Source: VFMC01 sp044238435
GTDB taxonomy: Bacteria > Actinomycetota > Acidimicrobiia > Acidimicrobiales > Ilumatobacteraceae
Length of the DNA: 7,329 bases
Assembly: GCA_044238435.1 (NCBI GenBank)
Contig: JBIIDH010000143.1
Location: 1-7,329, forward strand
Reading direction: 5' to 3'
This document shows, in pieces, positions 5,867 through 7,329 of this stretch. The notes beneath the pieces were generated by a model that saw nothing but the letters and a program-made list of their open reading frames with translations, was not told the DNA's origin and did not search any database. The translations under genes were made by a program, and so were the position numbers. Position 1 is the first letter of the stretch, and every line of letters begins with the position of its first letter.

Positions 5867-7329
5867 ATGCTCGATCTGAAGATCTCCGGGGGAACGGTCG
5901 TCGACGGCACGGGTGCGCCCGGCCGGGTGGCCGATGTGGGTGTGCGCGACGGTCGCATCGTCGCCATCGGCGACCTCACCGAGGCCGCGGTCGACGAGGT
6001 CGATGCGCGTGGCCTGGTGGTGGCGCCCGGCTTCATCGACCTGCACACGCACTACGACGCGCAGGCGTTCTGGGACACCACCCTCAGCCCGTCGCCGCTG
6101 CACGGTGTCACCACCGTTATCGGCGGCAACTGCGGGTTCACCATCGCCCCGCTGGCACCCACCACCGACACGCCGGTGCGGGCCGACGATGCCGACTACC
6201 TCATGCGCATGCTCGCCCGCGTGGAGGGTATGCCGCTCGAGAGCCTGCAGATCGGCCTGCCGTGGGACTGGACCACCACGGGCAGTTTCCTCGACCGGCT
6301 CGATGGCACGCTCATGCCGAACGCCGGCTTCCTGGTGGGTCACTCGGCGCTGCGCCGGGTGGTGATGGGCGCTGCCGCCACCGAGCGCGAGGCCACGGCC
6401 GATGAGGTGGCCCAGATGCAGCAGTTGCTGCGCGACGGCTTGGCCGCCGGTGGCCTCGGGTTCTCCAGCACCTGGTCGCCCAGCCACAACGACCACCTCG
6501 GCCACGCGGTGCCATCGCGCTGCGCCAGCCGCGACGAACTCATCGCACTGTGCAGCGTGGTCAGCGAGTTCCCGGGCACCACGCTCGAGTTCATCCCCGC
6601 CGTCGGCCAGTTCAGCGACGACACGTTCATCCTGATGGGTGAGATGAGCGCCGCCGCCAACCGGCCGCTGAACTGGAACCTGCTGCAGGTGTACGCCCAG
6701 AACTGGGATCTCGTGCAGCACCAACTGCGCGGCAGCGACCTGGCCGCCGAGGCCGGTGGTCGGGTGCTGGCGCTCACCCTGCCCGACACCTTCCGTCTGC
6801 GGCTCAACTTCACCAGCGGCTTCATCCTCGACATCCTCCAGGGGTGGGACGCGCTGATGGCGCTGCCGGTCGACGAGAAGTTGCGCCAACTGCGCGACCC
6901 TGCCATGCGTGCCGAGTGGGACCGCCTGGCCCAGTCCACCGAAGGATCCACCCGGTCCATCGGCAACTGGGGCGCCTACTGGCTGCTCGAGACGTTCAGC
7001 CCGCAGTGGAAGCAGCACGAAGGACGCATCATCGCCGACATCGCCCGCGACCTCGGCAAGTCGGCGTGGGACACGCTGGCCGACATCGTCATCGACGACG
7101 GCCTGCGCACGGTCATCGCCAGCCAGGACAAGGGCCAGGGCGACGACACGTGGGAGCGTCGGGTGGAGGTGTGGCGCGACCCGCGCGCCATCGTGGGCGC
7201 CAGCGATGCGGGCGCGCACCTCGACATGATCGACAGCTTCAGCTACGCCACCACGATGCTCGCCCGGGCCGTGCGCGAGCGGCCGCTGATGCCGCTCGAA
7301 GAGGCCGTGCACCACCTCACCGGCCGACC
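5867..7329 (+). CDS. N-acyl-D-amino-acid deacylase-like amidohydrolase (partial, 3' end outside window)
   Basis: This metal-dependent hydrolase belongs to the amidohydrolase superfamily, D-aminoacylase-like branch, whose members remove acyl groups from N-acyl-D-amino acids or related amides. The 487 codons present show an N-terminal beta-sandwich strand (DLKISGGTVVDGTGAPG) and the metal motif PGFIDLHTHYDAQ with H60 and H62. HGVTTVIGGNCGFTIAP follows, with C89 at the place of the family's metal-binding cysteine. Also visible are LVGHSALR (H159) and GASDAGAH with D447, the position of the catalytic aspartate. The frame is open to the window edge and ends within HHLTGR, where the family usually continues with the closing beta-sandwich, so the C-terminus is missing only through truncation of the window. 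The ATG at 5867 is chosen because the conserved first strand begins there and a leaderless-type -10 precedes it. Substrate specificity is not assignable: many actinobacterial members are simply called amidohydrolases. It may share a function with the M24 peptidase upstream. Confidence 0.87.
   Translation, partial: MLDLKISGGTVVDGTGAPGRVADVGVRDGRIVAIGDLTEAAVDEVDARGLVVAPGFIDLHTHYDAQAFWDTTLSPSPLHGVTTVIGGNCGFTIAPLAPTTDTPVRADDADYLMRMLARVEGMPLESLQIGLPWDWTTTGSFLDRLDGTLMPNAGFLVGHSALRRVVMGAAATEREATADEVAQMQQLLRDGLAAGGLGFSSTWSPSHNDHLGHAVPSRCASRDELIALCSVVSEFPGTTLEFIPAVGQFSDDTFILMGEMSAAANRPLNWNLLQVYAQNWDLVQHQLRGSDLAAEAGGRVLALTLPDTFRLRLNFTSGFILDILQGWDALMALPVDEKLRQLRDPAMRAEWDRLAQSTEGSTRSIGNWGAYWLLETFSPQWKQHEGRIIADIARDLGKSAWDTLADIVIDDGLRTVIASQDKGQGDDTWERRVEVWRDPRAIVGASDAGAHLDMIDSFSYATTMLARAVRERPLMPLEEAVHHLTGR

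Noticed and set aside
4603..6048. Upstream extension of the sigma factor frame to a far ATG at 6048
   Set aside because: The added part is His/Arg-rich shadow of the M24 peptidase and crosses the intergenic region. The sigma domains begin only after the ATG at 4602.
5705..7315. 536-codon minus-strand frame opposite the amidohydrolase
   Set aside because: Its low-complexity His/Gly/Ala composition and its position opposite an intact metal-binding enzyme mark it as a shadow frame.

Overview
The window is very GC-rich DNA with strong G/C preference at third codon positions. It uses GTG as well as ATG starts and encodes proteins of actinobacterial type. An E2 gene followed directly by lipB and lipA recalls the dlaT-lipB-lipA neighbourhood of Mycobacterium. 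The organism is probably an actinomycete-phylum bacterium, and an Acidimicrobiia/Ilumatobacter-like lineage would fit, but that placement is inference from style and content. No rRNA, tRNA, CRISPR array, transposase or phage gene is visible, so this reads as ordinary chromosomal DNA.

Region 1 (1-3222, plus strand) is a lipoate-enzyme block. The first bases may hold the last codons of an upstream gene. Next comes a dihydrolipoamide acyltransferase (E2) with one lipoyl domain, a subunit-binding domain, a catalytic domain and two very long Ala-Pro linkers. A single 587-codon frame overlaps the E2 stop and encodes octanoyltransferase LipB joined to lipoyl synthase LipA. The E2 is the protein that needs lipoylation. 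LipB transfers octanoate to its lysine, and LipA inserts the two sulfurs, so substrate and both modifying activities sit in one likely operon.

Region 2 (3156-4602, minus strand) is a three-gene unit reading toward region 1. In transcription order it holds a small ECF-type sigma factor, an NTF2/SnoaL-like protein and a VOC-fold (glyoxalase/dioxygenase superfamily) protein. No anti-sigma factor is seen. The VOC gene ends inside the last codons of lipBA, so the two convergent genes overlap tail to tail by 67 bases.

Region 3 (4603-7329) begins with a 111-base divergent intergenic segment. It is followed on the plus strand by an intact M24 metallopeptidase of Xaa-Pro type and, 34 bases later, by the first 487 codons of an N-acyl-D-amino-acid deacylase-like amidohydrolase cut by the window edge. 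The amidohydrolase has no Shine-Dalgarno sequence but has a TACAGT hexamer ideally placed for a leaderless transcript. Together the two enzymes suggest processing of short or modified peptides and amino acids.

The most notable item is the LipB-LipA fusion. The ECF sigma/SnoaL/VOC cluster is next, because some known ECF sigma groups carry a SnoaL-like domain fused to their own C-terminus.
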